56,192 nucleotides of DNA, taken from positions 1 to 56,192 of the forward strand of contig JAJDEN010000066.1 of NCBI GenBank assembly GCA_029259775.1, read 5' to 3'. A program made the translations under genes and the position numbers. Shown here in pieces: positions 8,072 to 17,680 of the stretch (position 1 is its first letter; each line of letters begins with the position of its first letter). Below the pieces are notes generated by a model. That model saw only the letters and a program-made list of their open reading frames with translations. It had not been told where the DNA came from and made no database searches. The stretch is from Planctomycetota bacterium (lineage in GTDB: Bacteria > Planctomycetota > PLA2 > JAEUHO01).

Positions 8072-8761
8072 CTAGAACAACAACTCCCACCCGATCCAAA
8101 GCAGGGCGACGTCAGCGAGCATGTGGCTGAGGTACCCCGGCCACACGCTGCCCTTGCGCTCGTACAGCCACGTCCACACCAGGCCGGCCGCGAACACGGC
8201 TGCCGACCCGGCCACGACGACCGGCCAGTCGAAGAACGCCCGCAGCACGATCACGTGGTGTGCCGTGAAGATCAACGCGCCCAGCACGGCCGCGCCGACG
8301 GGAGCGACGAGCTCGCGACAGCGGCCGTAGAGGAACCACCGGAAGGCGTACTCCTCCAGCAGCGCATTAGCGAACACCAGGCCCGCTGCCATGAGCAGGT
8401 AGCGCGCCTGCGTGTCGAAGCCGCTCGCTGCCGCCCGCTCCCGCAGGGGCGCGGGGTCGAGGCTCCCGCGGCCGACCAGGTACCACGCGGCCAGGATCAG
8501 CCCGCCCAGCGCGAGGCCCGAGGTGAGCCCCGTCCGCCACCCGTGCGCCGTGGGTGTCGGGAACGTGGAACGTCCGGCGCGCACCAGCCACCACCAGAGC
8601 AGCGGCATCCCGTAGAGCACGCCCTTGCCGAGCGCGTACACGACGTTGCCCACCAGCCCCGGGGCGAGATGGAAGGCGAACGCGGCGCCGATCGACGGTG
8701 CCGGTGCTGCGAGCATCAGGAACAGCAGCGCCCGGCGCTTGGAGGTGCCTTCGTCGATCAC
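8072..8761 (-). CDS. CPBP-family intramembrane metalloprotease
   Basis: A 229-residue polytopic protein of the CPBP (CAAX protease and bacteriocin-processing) family of glutamic intramembrane proteases. The family motifs are visible: EEYAFRWFLYGR (the EExxxR motif), HHVIVL on the next helix and HMLADVALL near the C-terminus, supplying the Glu, Arg and two His of the active site. Functions range from prenyl-protein processing to bacteriocin immunity; none can be assigned here. I chose the GTG at 8761 because a TACCCT box lies six bases upstream, which fits a leaderless transcript; no Shine-Dalgarno sequence is visible. It is divergent from the WD40 gene, 186 bases away. Confidence 0.8.
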   Translation of the reverse strand: MIDEGTSKRRALLFLMLAAPAPSIGAAFAFHLAPGLVGNVVYALGKGVLYGMPLLWWWLVRAGRSTFPTPTAHGWRTGLTSGLALGGLILAAWYLVGRGSLDPAPLRERAAASGFDTQARYLLMAAGLVFANALLEEYAFRWFLYGRCRELVAPVGAAVLGALIFTAHHVIVLRAFFDWPVVVAGSAAVFAAGLVWTWLYERKGSVWPGYLSHMLADVALLWIGWELLF

Positions 8762-8767
8762 CCGCGC

Positions 8768-8773
8768 AGGGTA
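8768..8773 (-). promoter_or_regulatory. Putative -10 box TACCCT, leaderless
   Basis: TACCCT ends six bases before the GTG start of the CPBP gene; transcription would begin at about the start codon. No ribosome site is present between them. Confidence 0.4.
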
Positions 8774-8935
8774 GTGCGAAACACGTTCGCGCCGCCCTCG
8801 CTCTTGGAGGTGGAACTCAACTTGGGCGGCGGCGCCAGGAGGGTTTGTCACTCCTGGGAATGTGTTGTCGGCTGTGCTCCGACGGGCTCTCCCGCGCCGC
8901 CGCCCCTTTCCATCCCCGGGGGCCGGGCCCCCGGC

Positions 8936-8941
8936 TACGCT
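8936..8941 (+). promoter_or_regulatory. Putative -10 box TACGCT, leaderless
   Basis: TACGCT ends six bases before the GTG start of the WD40 gene. A strong GC hairpin (8916-8934) lies immediately upstream, in the divergent intergenic region. Confidence 0.45.
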
Positions 8942-8947
8942 GGATGC

Positions 8948-10048
8948 GTGACACGCCTCCCGCGTTGGACCCCGCTCCTCCTGCTGGTGTTCGCGCTGCC
9001 GACACACGCCGGACGGGCCATCGCCGAGGAGCCGAAGGCCAACCCCCCCGCGGAGAAGTCCTCCGCGAAGAGTGCCTCCAGCAGGAAGGCCCCGGCGAAG
9101 CCTGTCCCAGCGAAAAGGGCGGCTCGGTGGGCGAACTACAAGCTGGTTGCGAAGGCGTTCGAGCACACCTCGCTCGCACGCTGCACGAGCTTCGCCCCCG
9201 ACGGCGCCACCTTCGCCACGGGCGGATCCGATCGGGCGCTCCGGGTCTGGGACAGCGCCACGGGCAAGATCCTCGCCGTGCATCAGCTCCCGCGTTCCGG
9301 GTGAGGCCCGTGACTGGCGTCGATGGCCTTCGGTGCGAAGGGCAAGCAGATTTTCACGGGCTCCACCTCGGGGCCGGTGCGTCTGCACGACGCATCGAGC
9401 GGCAAGGTGCTGCGTGAGATCGGCACGCACAAGGACTTCGTGCATGCCGTGGCCTGGGCACCGGGCGGGGACGTCATGGCGTCGGGGAGCGACGACGGCG
9501 TCTACAAGCTCTGGTCGTTCAAGACCGGCACGCTGCTGCGCACGTGGACCGTCACGGCCAAGCGCGTCGCGCATCGCCAGATCTGGGCGCTCGTCTTCAG
9601 CCGCGATCACAAGACCCTCTACACGGGGATGGGCGACGGTGTGATCCGCGCGTTCTCCGTGGCGACCGGCAAGGAGACCCGTCGCTTCACCGGCCACGGC
9701 AAGCGCGTCCTCGGGCTGGCCCTGAACGCGGCCGGCACGCGCCTCGCCTCCGGCTCGGGGGATCTCACCGTCCGCGTCTGGGATCTCGCGACCGGCAAGC
9801 AACTCGTCCAGCTCGGCGGCCACGCCAAGCAGATCTACGCCGTGGCCTGGCACCCTACCGAGGATCGCTGGCTGGCTTCCGGCAGCTACGACGGCTCCGT
9901 CCGGCTCTGGGACTGGAAGGGCGGCGTGCCCAAGCAGCGCCTCGACGTCGACAAGCAGGGCGTCTACGGCCTCGCCTTCTCGCCGGATGGGCGCCGCCTC
10001 GCCATCACGGGGGGCAGCGGGCAGGTCCAGCTGCACGCGCGCAAGTAG
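8948..10048 (+). CDS. Exported seven-bladed WD40 protein with two in-frame TGA codons (candidate Sec-Gly-Pro-Sec)
   Basis: GTG start, a signal peptide (about residues 1-27), a Lys/Ala/Ser-rich linker, then seven WD40 blades. Blade 1 ends near SATGKILAV; blades 2-7 open with SMAF, AVAW, ALVF, GLAL, AVAW and GLAF. Between blades 1 and 2 the frame contains TGA (9302-9304), GGC, CCG, TGA (9311-9313), after which the same frame continues without a shift. If both TGA are read as selenocysteine the protein is 366 residues with U119-G120-P121-U122, a selenium version of the thioredoxin CGPC motif. A hairpin with a GGTGC loop (9327-9341) follows. The second half has no ribosome site before its first ATG (9323), so separate translation looks unlikely. 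Alternatives are a recent pseudogene, or two compensating indels (the shifted frame would read EARDW before SMAF). Confidence 0.6.
9327..9341 (+). promoter_or_regulatory. Candidate bacterial SECIS hairpin (WD40 gene)
   Basis: CCTTC pairs with GAAGG around a GGTGC loop; two further pairs are possible after one mismatch. The first loop G (9332) is 18 bases after the second TGA and 27 after the first, within the roughly 16-37 base range described for bacterial SECIS elements. The stem is short, so this is weak evidence alone. Confidence 0.35.
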
Positions 10049-10114
10049 CCCCCGACCTACGAAGAGGCACGAAGAGGCGTGAAAGGCCGGGCCTCCGGCG
10101 TTCTCATGGAGGAG

Positions 10115-11584
10115 ATGCCCAAGCTCACCCCGCTTCTGCTGCTGGCCCTGGTACTCACTCTGGCTCCCCTGGGCGCAGCCGACGAGGCCGCTGGGAAGGC
10201 CCAGGACGCCGCGAAGGCCGAGGCGGCACGGATCGCGCGGCTCAAGCAGGAGATGGCGCTCCGCGCCGAGGTGCCCAAGGCCGTCGCTCGTGGCTTGGTC
10301 TGGCTGCGGAAGCAGCAGCAGCCGGACGGCTCGTTCTCGCGCATTCCCATGGCGGGCGTCAACGCGCCCGTCATGTCCTACCATCACGTCGGCCGCACCG
10401 CGCTCGCCGCCCTGACCATGTCGCACCTCGGCGCCGCTCCGGACGATGCGCATCTGGCCAAGGCCTTGACGTGGTTGCGCAAGAACTACCGCGGTGCGAT
10501 GAAGAAAGGCACGCAGGGCGCGACCTACTCCATGTCGCTGCTCGCCATGGCGCTGCACACGGTGCACAAGCGGCAAGGAGAGCGAGCTGACGATGCCGCG
10601 GAGCGTACGAATCCGCTGGGTCTCCCGGCCAAGGACCTCGCCATGGTGCGCGTCGTCGGTCGCTGGTTGTTGCAGACGCGGGTGAAGGATGGCCTGTTCG
10701 GCTACCCCTCGCCGGCGCTCAAGATCCCCGTCAAGATGCGCCGCCTGCTGCCGCGGGGCGCACCGCACAAGGCCGCTGCCCGCAGTGACATGAGCAACAC
10801 GCAATACGCGTTGCTCGGCCTCTGGGCCTGCGCGCGGTGCGGCGTCGAGATTCCCGTCAAGGACCTCGCCTCCATCGCGGATGCGCTGCTGGCATCGCAG
10901 GCGAAGAGCGGCCCGGCCGTGAAGCGCACGTTCGATCCAGCGCCTGGGGATGACCGGTCCGGGCATCGCTACAGCGTGACCGACCGCGCGCGTGGTTTCG
11001 CCTACTCGCGACCCACGGGGCCCAACATCGCCACGTACATGACGGGATCGATGACAAGCGGTGGGCTCTCCTCCCTGTTGATCGCGAAGGCCATCCTGCG
11101 GGAGCAGGAGGAACTCTCCGAGCGTCTGGAGCGGCGCCTCGACCGTGGCATCTGGGATGCGATCGCCTGGCTCTCGAAACACTTCGCGGTCGACCGCAAC
11201 CCTGGCGTCATGGACCTCGCCTCCTTGCCGGTGGAGCAGGCCAAGCTGCTGGGGCAGGGGGTGGCGCCACAGACCATGACCGGCATGTGGCACTACTACT
11301 ACCTCTACGGCCTCGAGCGCGCGTTCGTGATCGCGGGCAAGCGCTACGCCGGGAAGCACGACTGGTACCTCGAAGGCGCCCGCTGGCTGCTGGACCGCCA
11401 GGCGGGCGATGGGCGTTGGCCGAAGCCGCCCAAGAAGGTGAAGAAGGGCGCGGCGGTCCCGTTCGCCCGGGCGACGTGGCCGGTCGTCGAGACGTGCTTC
11501 GCGCTGCTCTTCCTCGAACGAGCCACGCTCAGGCCGCGTTCGCCCTTGATCGACGTGCGTCCACGGGAGCCCAAGGAGGACTGA
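10115..11584 (+). CDS. Exported squalene-cyclase/prenyltransferase-repeat protein
   Basis: A 489-residue exported protein with a signal peptide (about residues 1-22) and an alpha/alpha-toroid built from prenyltransferase/squalene-oxidase repeats. Repeat cores include AVARGLVWLRKQQQPDGSF (about residue 56), ALTWLRKNY (about 115), NTQYALLGLWAC (about 230), YYYLYGLERAFVIAG (about 395) and ARWLLDRQAGDGRW, ending in ETCFALLFLERA. The DxDD motif of true squalene-hopene cyclases is not seen, so it is probably not a terpene cyclase; such proteins in Planctomycetota-like genomes have no assigned function. Possible starts are GTG 10079, ATG 10106 and ATG 10115; the last puts the charged n-region directly before the hydrophobic core. 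Two relatives lie at 12559 and 17681. Confidence 0.75.
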   Translation: MPKLTPLLLLALVLTLAPLGAADEAAGKAQDAAKAEAARIARLKQEMALRAEVPKAVARGLVWLRKQQQPDGSFSRIPMAGVNAPVMSYHHVGRTALAALTMSHLGAAPDDAHLAKALTWLRKNYRGAMKKGTQGATYSMSLLAMALHTVHKRQGERADDAAERTNPLGLPAKDLAMVRVVGRWLLQTRVKDGLFGYPSPALKIPVKMRRLLPRGAPHKAAARSDMSNTQYALLGLWACARCGVEIPVKDLASIADALLASQAKSGPAVKRTFDPAPGDDRSGHRYSVTDRARGFAYSRPTGPNIATYMTGSMTSGGLSSLLIAKAILREQEELSERLERRLDRGIWDAIAWLSKHFAVDRNPGVMDLASLPVEQAKLLGQGVAPQTMTGMWHYYYLYGLERAFVIAGKRYAGKHDWYLEGARWLLDRQAGDGRWPKPPKKVKKGAAVPFARATWPVVETCFALLFLERATLRPRSPLIDVRPREPKED

Positions 11585-11616
11585 CGGCGTGTGGCCTGTG
11601 CGCCCCGCAGACTCCG

Positions 11617-11796
11617 GTGCGCACCGCCCTCGCTGTCCTGCTCACTCTTGTGGCTTCCAGATCAGGTGCGCCGCCGAAGGACCCGGTCGCCGCGCCCGAT
11701 TCCTGCTACCGCCAGGGCACCCAGGTGGCCGATGGGGAGCCGGAGGTGCATGCGTGGACATGCCGAGTGCAGACCCTGTTGCTAGAGAGGTCGTAG
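11617..11796 (+). CDS. Possible small exported peptide (doubtful)
   Basis: A GTG-started frame of 59 codons gives a short hydrophobic, signal-like opening (VRTALAVLLTLVAS) and two later cysteines (DSCYRQG and TWTC-like). It lies between two genes and overlaps the next start by 43 bases. There is no ribosome site and no family resemblance, so it may not be a gene; it is listed because nothing else explains 11585-11753. Confidence 0.2.
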   Translation: MRTALAVLLTLVASRSGAPPKDPVAAPDSCYRQGTQVADGEPEVHAWTCRVQTLLLERS

Positions 11797-12503
11797 AGCA
11801 GCCGGAGGCCGTGGGCCCCGTACCGCTGCCGCTGCGCCTCGGGGCCGCGCTGCCGCACGTCGTGGCCGCGGGCTACCTGCTCGTCGTCTTCGTCGGCTAC
11901 ATCGGCGGCGAGATCCGCCTGACTTCCGAGATCCGCGACGCCTCGGGCTGGCTGATGTACGAGCTGCTCGCCTGCGTGTATGCCTCCGTTCTGCCGCTGG
12001 GCATGATCGTCGCGAGCTTCCTCGGCAGGCTGCTGAGCCGGCCTGGCTCGCGGCGGATCTTGGACGGCTCGCTGGTGCTGCTGCTGCCGTTCGCTCTCTT
12101 CGCCTGGAACATGGCGCCCGCCGGCGCGGCTCGCTGGGGCGTGCTGGCGTTCCTCGGTCTCGCCTTCGCCCGGTGGCTGCCGCACAGGCACGAAGCCGCG
12201 GTCGCGCGCGACGGGATCCGCGCCGTCGTCGGGAGCGCCAAGCGGGCCGTGCGCGTCTGGACCTGCTTCACCGCGGCCTTCTTCCTGTCCGCTTTCCTGA
12301 TCCTCCCCCTCGAGCCGCTCCTCGGGCTCGAGATGCCGAGCGTGGACCATGGCCAGTACTTCATGATCCTCGGCATGGGGATCGTCTACTTCGCCCTCAA
12401 CGCCGTGGTGGAGATCTTCAACCTGACCCGGCGCCTGATGCCGACGCAGACGCGGCTGCGAAGCCCGCTCGCCGACCGCCCGGAACAGCGCAGGGCCGCC
12501 TGA
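11754..12503 (+). CDS. Hypothetical polytopic membrane protein
   Basis: A roughly 249-residue protein with six to seven hydrophobic segments, including about residues 25-47, 55-82, 95-112, 118-135, 160-180 and 195-215, and no motif I recognise. GTG 11754 is preferred because GGAGG ends eight bases upstream; ATG 11760 is possible. A Gly-Arg-rich polar loop carries RHEAAVARDGIRAVVGSAKRAVRVW between helices. It is followed 55 bases later by a squalene-cyclase-fold protein and may be co-expressed with it, although a -10-like box lies between. Confidence 0.5.
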   Translation: MDMPSADPVAREVVEQPEAVGPVPLPLRLGAALPHVVAAGYLLVVFVGYIGGEIRLTSEIRDASGWLMYELLACVYASVLPLGMIVASFLGRLLSRPGSRRILDGSLVLLLPFALFAWNMAPAGAARWGVLAFLGLAFARWLPHRHEAAVARDGIRAVVGSAKRAVRVWTCFTAAFFLSAFLILPLEPLLGLEMPSVDHGQYFMILGMGIVYFALNAVVEIFNLTRRLMPTQTRLRSPLADRPEQRRAA

Positions 12504-12526
12504 TCCCTGAAGGGCGCGACTCCCGG

Positions 12527-12532
12527 TAGGCT
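12527..12532 (+). promoter_or_regulatory. Putative -10 box TAGGCT
   Basis: TAGGCT lies 26 bases before the ATG of the second squalene-cyclase-fold gene, with GGAGG (12541-12545) in between. Confidence 0.35.
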
Positions 12533-12558
12533 GACCGACCGGAGGTTGTTCCAGAACC

Positions 12559-14372
12559 ATGGGTCGCGTGCTACCGCTGCTGATCGTCCTGGCTGTCCTC
12601 GGCGCAGCGGCCTTCCTGTTCGTCGCCGGCGACGACGACCCGGCTGCGGACTCGTCGCTCATGCCGCCCGAGCAGGCGCCGGTCACGACGACGAAGGGCG
12701 AGCCCTCCCTCGACACGGGGGTCGGCGAGGCCGCACGTCAGCTCGCAGCCGATCGTGCTGCGCCGCCCACCGAGGCCGAGCTCGCGCGTCGCGATCGACT
12801 CGCCCTGCTGTGGGAGCGGGCGCTCGTGCTGCATGGCATGAAGCGGGATGCGCAGGCCCTGTCGCTGCTCGAGACCTACCTGGAGAGTCACAAGGCGTTC
12901 TTCGAGGACGAGCGGCGCGCGAAGATCCTGGCCCAGATCCGTTCGGGCGCCACCCAGATCATCAAGGCGGACGCCGCCGCCGATCGGCTGAAGGAACTCG
13001 TCGAGGAACTACGCCGTTGGGGCAATCTTAGGCCGCTGGACGATCCCGAGAAGGCCTCGGCCCTCGAACGTCAACTGAGGCACGCCGCCGGCGTCATCGC
13101 CAAGCTGCCGAAAGAGAAGCAGCGCGCCTTGTTGATGCGCCACCTGGAGCGCTTCCTCGTGCCGCGCGGTCGCGGCTACCGCGACGATCGCGAGCTCGAG
13201 GCGGGGGCGGAGTACACCGTGCGTTCGCGCATGGACGTCGACGCCCTGCTCGACGCCGTCCAGACGGCCGAGGAGACGCGCGAAGATCCGACCGTGCCGC
13301 TCCCGATCGAAGAACCGGAGACGGTCGAGGGCCGGCGCATGGAGCAGCTCGAGGCGCTGCGCGTGCGCGGCGCGTTGACGCTGCTCGACTCCCTGCACGC
13401 CGGACTGGCCTGGCTCGCGCTGAACCAGGGCGAGGACGGTCGGTTCGCGGACGGCGCGGCGCTCGAGCGTTGCACCCTGCTCTACGCAGATGACGACGAG
13501 AGCATGGCGGTCTGCCGGTCCCACCTCAGCGTCGCGAACGATCGCTACGCGATCACGGCCACGGCCCTCGCCCTCATGGCGTTCCTCGACTTCCGCGATC
13601 AGGACGGTCGCGGCCTCTTCGAGCCGACCATCTCGCGGGCTGTGGCATGGTTGCGCAAGCAGCAGGACAACACAGGCCTGTTCTCCAAGGGCGGGCGTGC
13701 CTACTACAGCGACGCGATCGCGCTCATGGCATTGTCCCAGGCCGCGGGCGCGACGGGCGACGAGGCGCTGAAGACCTCGGTCGCCAAGGGCCTCGCGCGC
13801 CTCTACGCCGGGCGCGGCGCCGAGGGCGGCTACCGTTACGGTCCCAAGCAGGCGGGCGACACGAGTGTCTCCGGCTGGGTCGCCCAGGCCGTGGAGTACG
13901 CGACGCTCGCCGGCATCGCCGTGCCCGAGGGCATGCGCGAGGGTCTCAAGACCTTCCTGGAGACGGTCAGGATCAAGGGCGAGCGCTTCGCCTACACGGC
14001 CGTCCAGACGCTGCGGGGGCAGCGCGGCCAGTTCTCGCTCTACGCGGCCGGCATGCTGATGGGGCGCATCCTCTGGGAGCGTGTCCCCGAGGTGGATCAC
14101 AAGGCGTGGAGCACGTGGTTGACCAAGGGCAGCGGCCGGCGATCGCCGTGGCTCTACAGCCTGTACTACGGCGTGCGCATGGATGTCTGGGTGCACGGCA
14201 AGCTGACGACGAAGTGGCACGGCTGGCTCATCGAGCTGGCGCGCAAGCAGCTGACGTCCGGCCCGGTCGCGGGCGCGTTCCCGAATGAAACGGGCAACTG
14301 GACCAAGCGCAGCGGCACGACGCTCACGACAGCGTTCGCCCTGCTCACCATGGAGCACGCCCTCTTCTCGCG

Positions 14373-14376
<4 letters not shown>
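12559..14376 (+). CDS. Membrane-anchored squalene-cyclase/prenyltransferase-repeat protein
   Basis: A 605-residue protein with one N-terminal transmembrane helix (about residues 4-22), a long helical, charged middle (about residues 60-270) that may be coiled-coil or TPR-like, and a C-terminal alpha/alpha-toroid. Toroid repeats include SLHAGLAWLALNQGEDGRF (about residue 280), RAVAWLRKQQDNTGLFS (about 360), GLARLYAGRGAEGGYRYG and TTLTTAFALLTMEHALF at the end. No cyclase DxDD motif is visible. Its last codons overlap by four bases the convergent DUF255 gene. The function is unknown; the large N-terminal domain distinguishes it from its relatives at 10115 and 17681. Confidence 0.75.
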
Positions 14377-16691
<2,315 letters not shown>

Positions 16692-16699
16692 GGACGCCG

Positions 16700-16705
16700 A
16701 TGATA
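16700..16705 (-). promoter_or_regulatory. Putative -10 box TATCAT, leaderless
   Basis: TATCAT ends eight bases before the ATG of the DUF255 gene, with no ribosome site between. Confidence 0.45.
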
Positions 16706-16776
16706 CGCCCAGGCCTCGGCGGGCCGCGACGGCAGGGGGGTGGCGTGGTTGAATGACGCCGTTCCGGGAGGTCGTC

Positions 16777-17301
16777 ATGGTTCGAGTCGCCGTCCGTACG
16801 GTCCTGAGCGTGGTCATGGCCGGCGTCTGCGTCGCCTGCAGCGCGGTTCAAGCGTACGAGGGCCCCGAGCGCGACGATGACCAGGTCGCCCATGTCATCC
16901 CCGAGAACCAGCGCACGCGTCAGCAAGATGCGGGGCCGTTCGGCGCACCCAAGGACGGTGGCCGCATCCTCATGCGGATCAACGGCCAGCAGCTCGGCTT
17001 CAGCAAGGACAAGTTCGCGGTCCTGCCCGGCCGCGTCGTGGTCCGGGCCTCGTTCCAGGACAAGCGCACGCCCTGGATCGACAAGGATCTCGAGACGCGC
17101 GACATCGAGATTGCATTCGACGCCGTCGCCGGCCGCACCTACGCCGTGCGCGGCCGCGCCGCGTGGTCCGGCTACAAGGCCGTCGTCACCATCTGGGTTG
17201 TCGACGGGTCGACCGGGCGCAGCATCGCGTCCGTCGCCGTGCCGGAAGCGAACGTCATCTTGAAGACGGACGTGCCCGAACTCCCCGGCAGTGATTCCTA
17301 G
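16777..17301 (+). CDS. Putative lipoprotein (YxGP family)
   Basis: A 174-residue exported protein. The N-terminus has a basic residue, a hydrophobic core and a cysteine (VCVACSAVQAYEGP), a plausible but imperfect lipobox. The segment YEGPERDDDQVAHVIPEN right after the cysteine resembles a group of short bacterial lipoproteins that begin Y-x-GP-x-L/R-P..QVA. The rest looks like a small beta-sandwich (VLPGRVVVRASFQ, IEIAFDAVAGRTYAVRGRA). The start at 16777 follows GGGAGG with six bases spacing; the ATG at 16753 lacks a site. The stop codon lies inside a 15-base tandem duplication. The role is unknown. Confidence 0.6.
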   Translation: MVRVAVRTVLSVVMAGVCVACSAVQAYEGPERDDDQVAHVIPENQRTRQQDAGPFGAPKDGGRILMRINGQQLGFSKDKFAVLPGRVVVRASFQDKRTPWIDKDLETRDIEIAFDAVAGRTYAVRGRAAWSGYKAVVTIWVVDGSTGRSIASVAVPEANVILKTDVPELPGSDS

Positions 17302-17329
17302 ATCGCGGATTCCTAGATCGCGGATTCCT
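17293..17329. repeat. 15-bp tandem duplication over a stop codon
   Basis: GATTCCTAGATCGCG is present twice (17293-17307, 17308-17322), followed by a partial third unit. Each full unit carries the same in-frame TAG, so the lipoprotein gene has two identical stop codons 15 bases apart. Confidence 0.9.
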
Positions 17330-17533
17330 GCATGGCGCGGCTCCCGCATGCTTCGGCGATCGTGAGCCCATCGTCACGGGGCGCAAATCTGGTTCTCGGG
17401 AGATTCGCCATCGAGCGCTAGACTTGCGTCGTCGTCGGCCGGGTACGTCGTGCCCGCGGCGATCTGTCGCACCGACGGGGCGACAGCACCAGGCCAAGGA
17501 GGCCAGGCGCCTCCGAGCGATAGGAGGTGATCG

Positions 17534-17569
17534 ATGGGTAAACGTGGCTTGCGGAGGCTGACCTCGTAG
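17534..17569 (+). CDS. 11-codon micro-ORF, possible leader peptide
   Basis: ATG to TAG encodes MGKRGLRRLTS. The ribosome site before it (GGAGGTGATC, six bases from GGAGG to ATG) is the best in the window. Three of eleven codons are arginine. The stop codon lies in a predicted stem and a terminator follows 55 bases later. A regulatory uORF is inferred; a functional peptide is possible. Confidence 0.35.
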   Translation: MGKRGLRRLTS

Positions 17570-17623
17570 GACGGACCAATCGGCCGGCTCCTACCGAGAT
17601 TCAGCGGCCTTCTACACAGACAC

Positions 17624-17660
17624 ACGGGCGGAGACGGGACGCTGCTCTCCGCCCGTTTTT
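17624..17660 (+). terminator. Rho-independent terminator or attenuator
   Basis: An 11-bp perfect stem (ACGGGCGGAGA with TCTCCGCCCGT), a loop of 11 bases and a run of five T. It ends only 20 bases before the ATG of the next gene on the same strand. Confidence 0.8.
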
Positions 17661-17668
17661 CGTTTTGC

Positions 17669-17674
17669 TAAGCT
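17669..17674 (+). promoter_or_regulatory. Putative -10 box TAAGCT, leaderless
   Basis: TAAGCT, preceded by TGC as in an extended -10, ends six bases before ATG 17681 and follows the terminator, so the gene may be transcribed as a leaderless mRNA independent of the upstream element. Confidence 0.4.
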
Positions 17675-17680
17675 ACGGGC

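Larger units (their letters stand above)
17330..17660 (+). ncRNA. Structured non-coding stretch: possible leader RNA or small RNA
   Basis: No protein gene fits this 330-base gap. It contains a perfect anti-SD complement (AGGAGGTGATC, 17522-17532), an 11-codon open frame directly after it, a stem CTCGTAGGA (17563-17571) pairing with TCCTAC-C-GAG (17588-17597) with one bulge, and a strong rho-independent terminator at the end. This is the layout of an attenuation leader or of a small RNA with its own terminator. It matches no RNA family I recognise (not 6S, tmRNA, SRP RNA or a tRNA). The 5' end is not defined. Confidence 0.4.

Noticed and set aside
8916..8934. Strong GC palindrome CCGGGGGCCGGGCCCCCGG as a terminator
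   Set aside because: No T-run follows and it lies between divergent promoters; it was left as a note under the adjacent promoter.
8072..11359. A 1095-codon open frame on the minus strand
   Set aside because: Only the last 229 codons (CPBP protease) are protein-like; the rest is the low-complexity antisense of the WD40 and squalene-cyclase-fold genes, an effect of high GC.
11582..11785. Read-through of the TGA ending the 10115 gene into a Cys-rich frame
   Set aside because: The downstream residues are Arg/Pro/Cys-rich noise, and the upstream protein already ends like its relatives.
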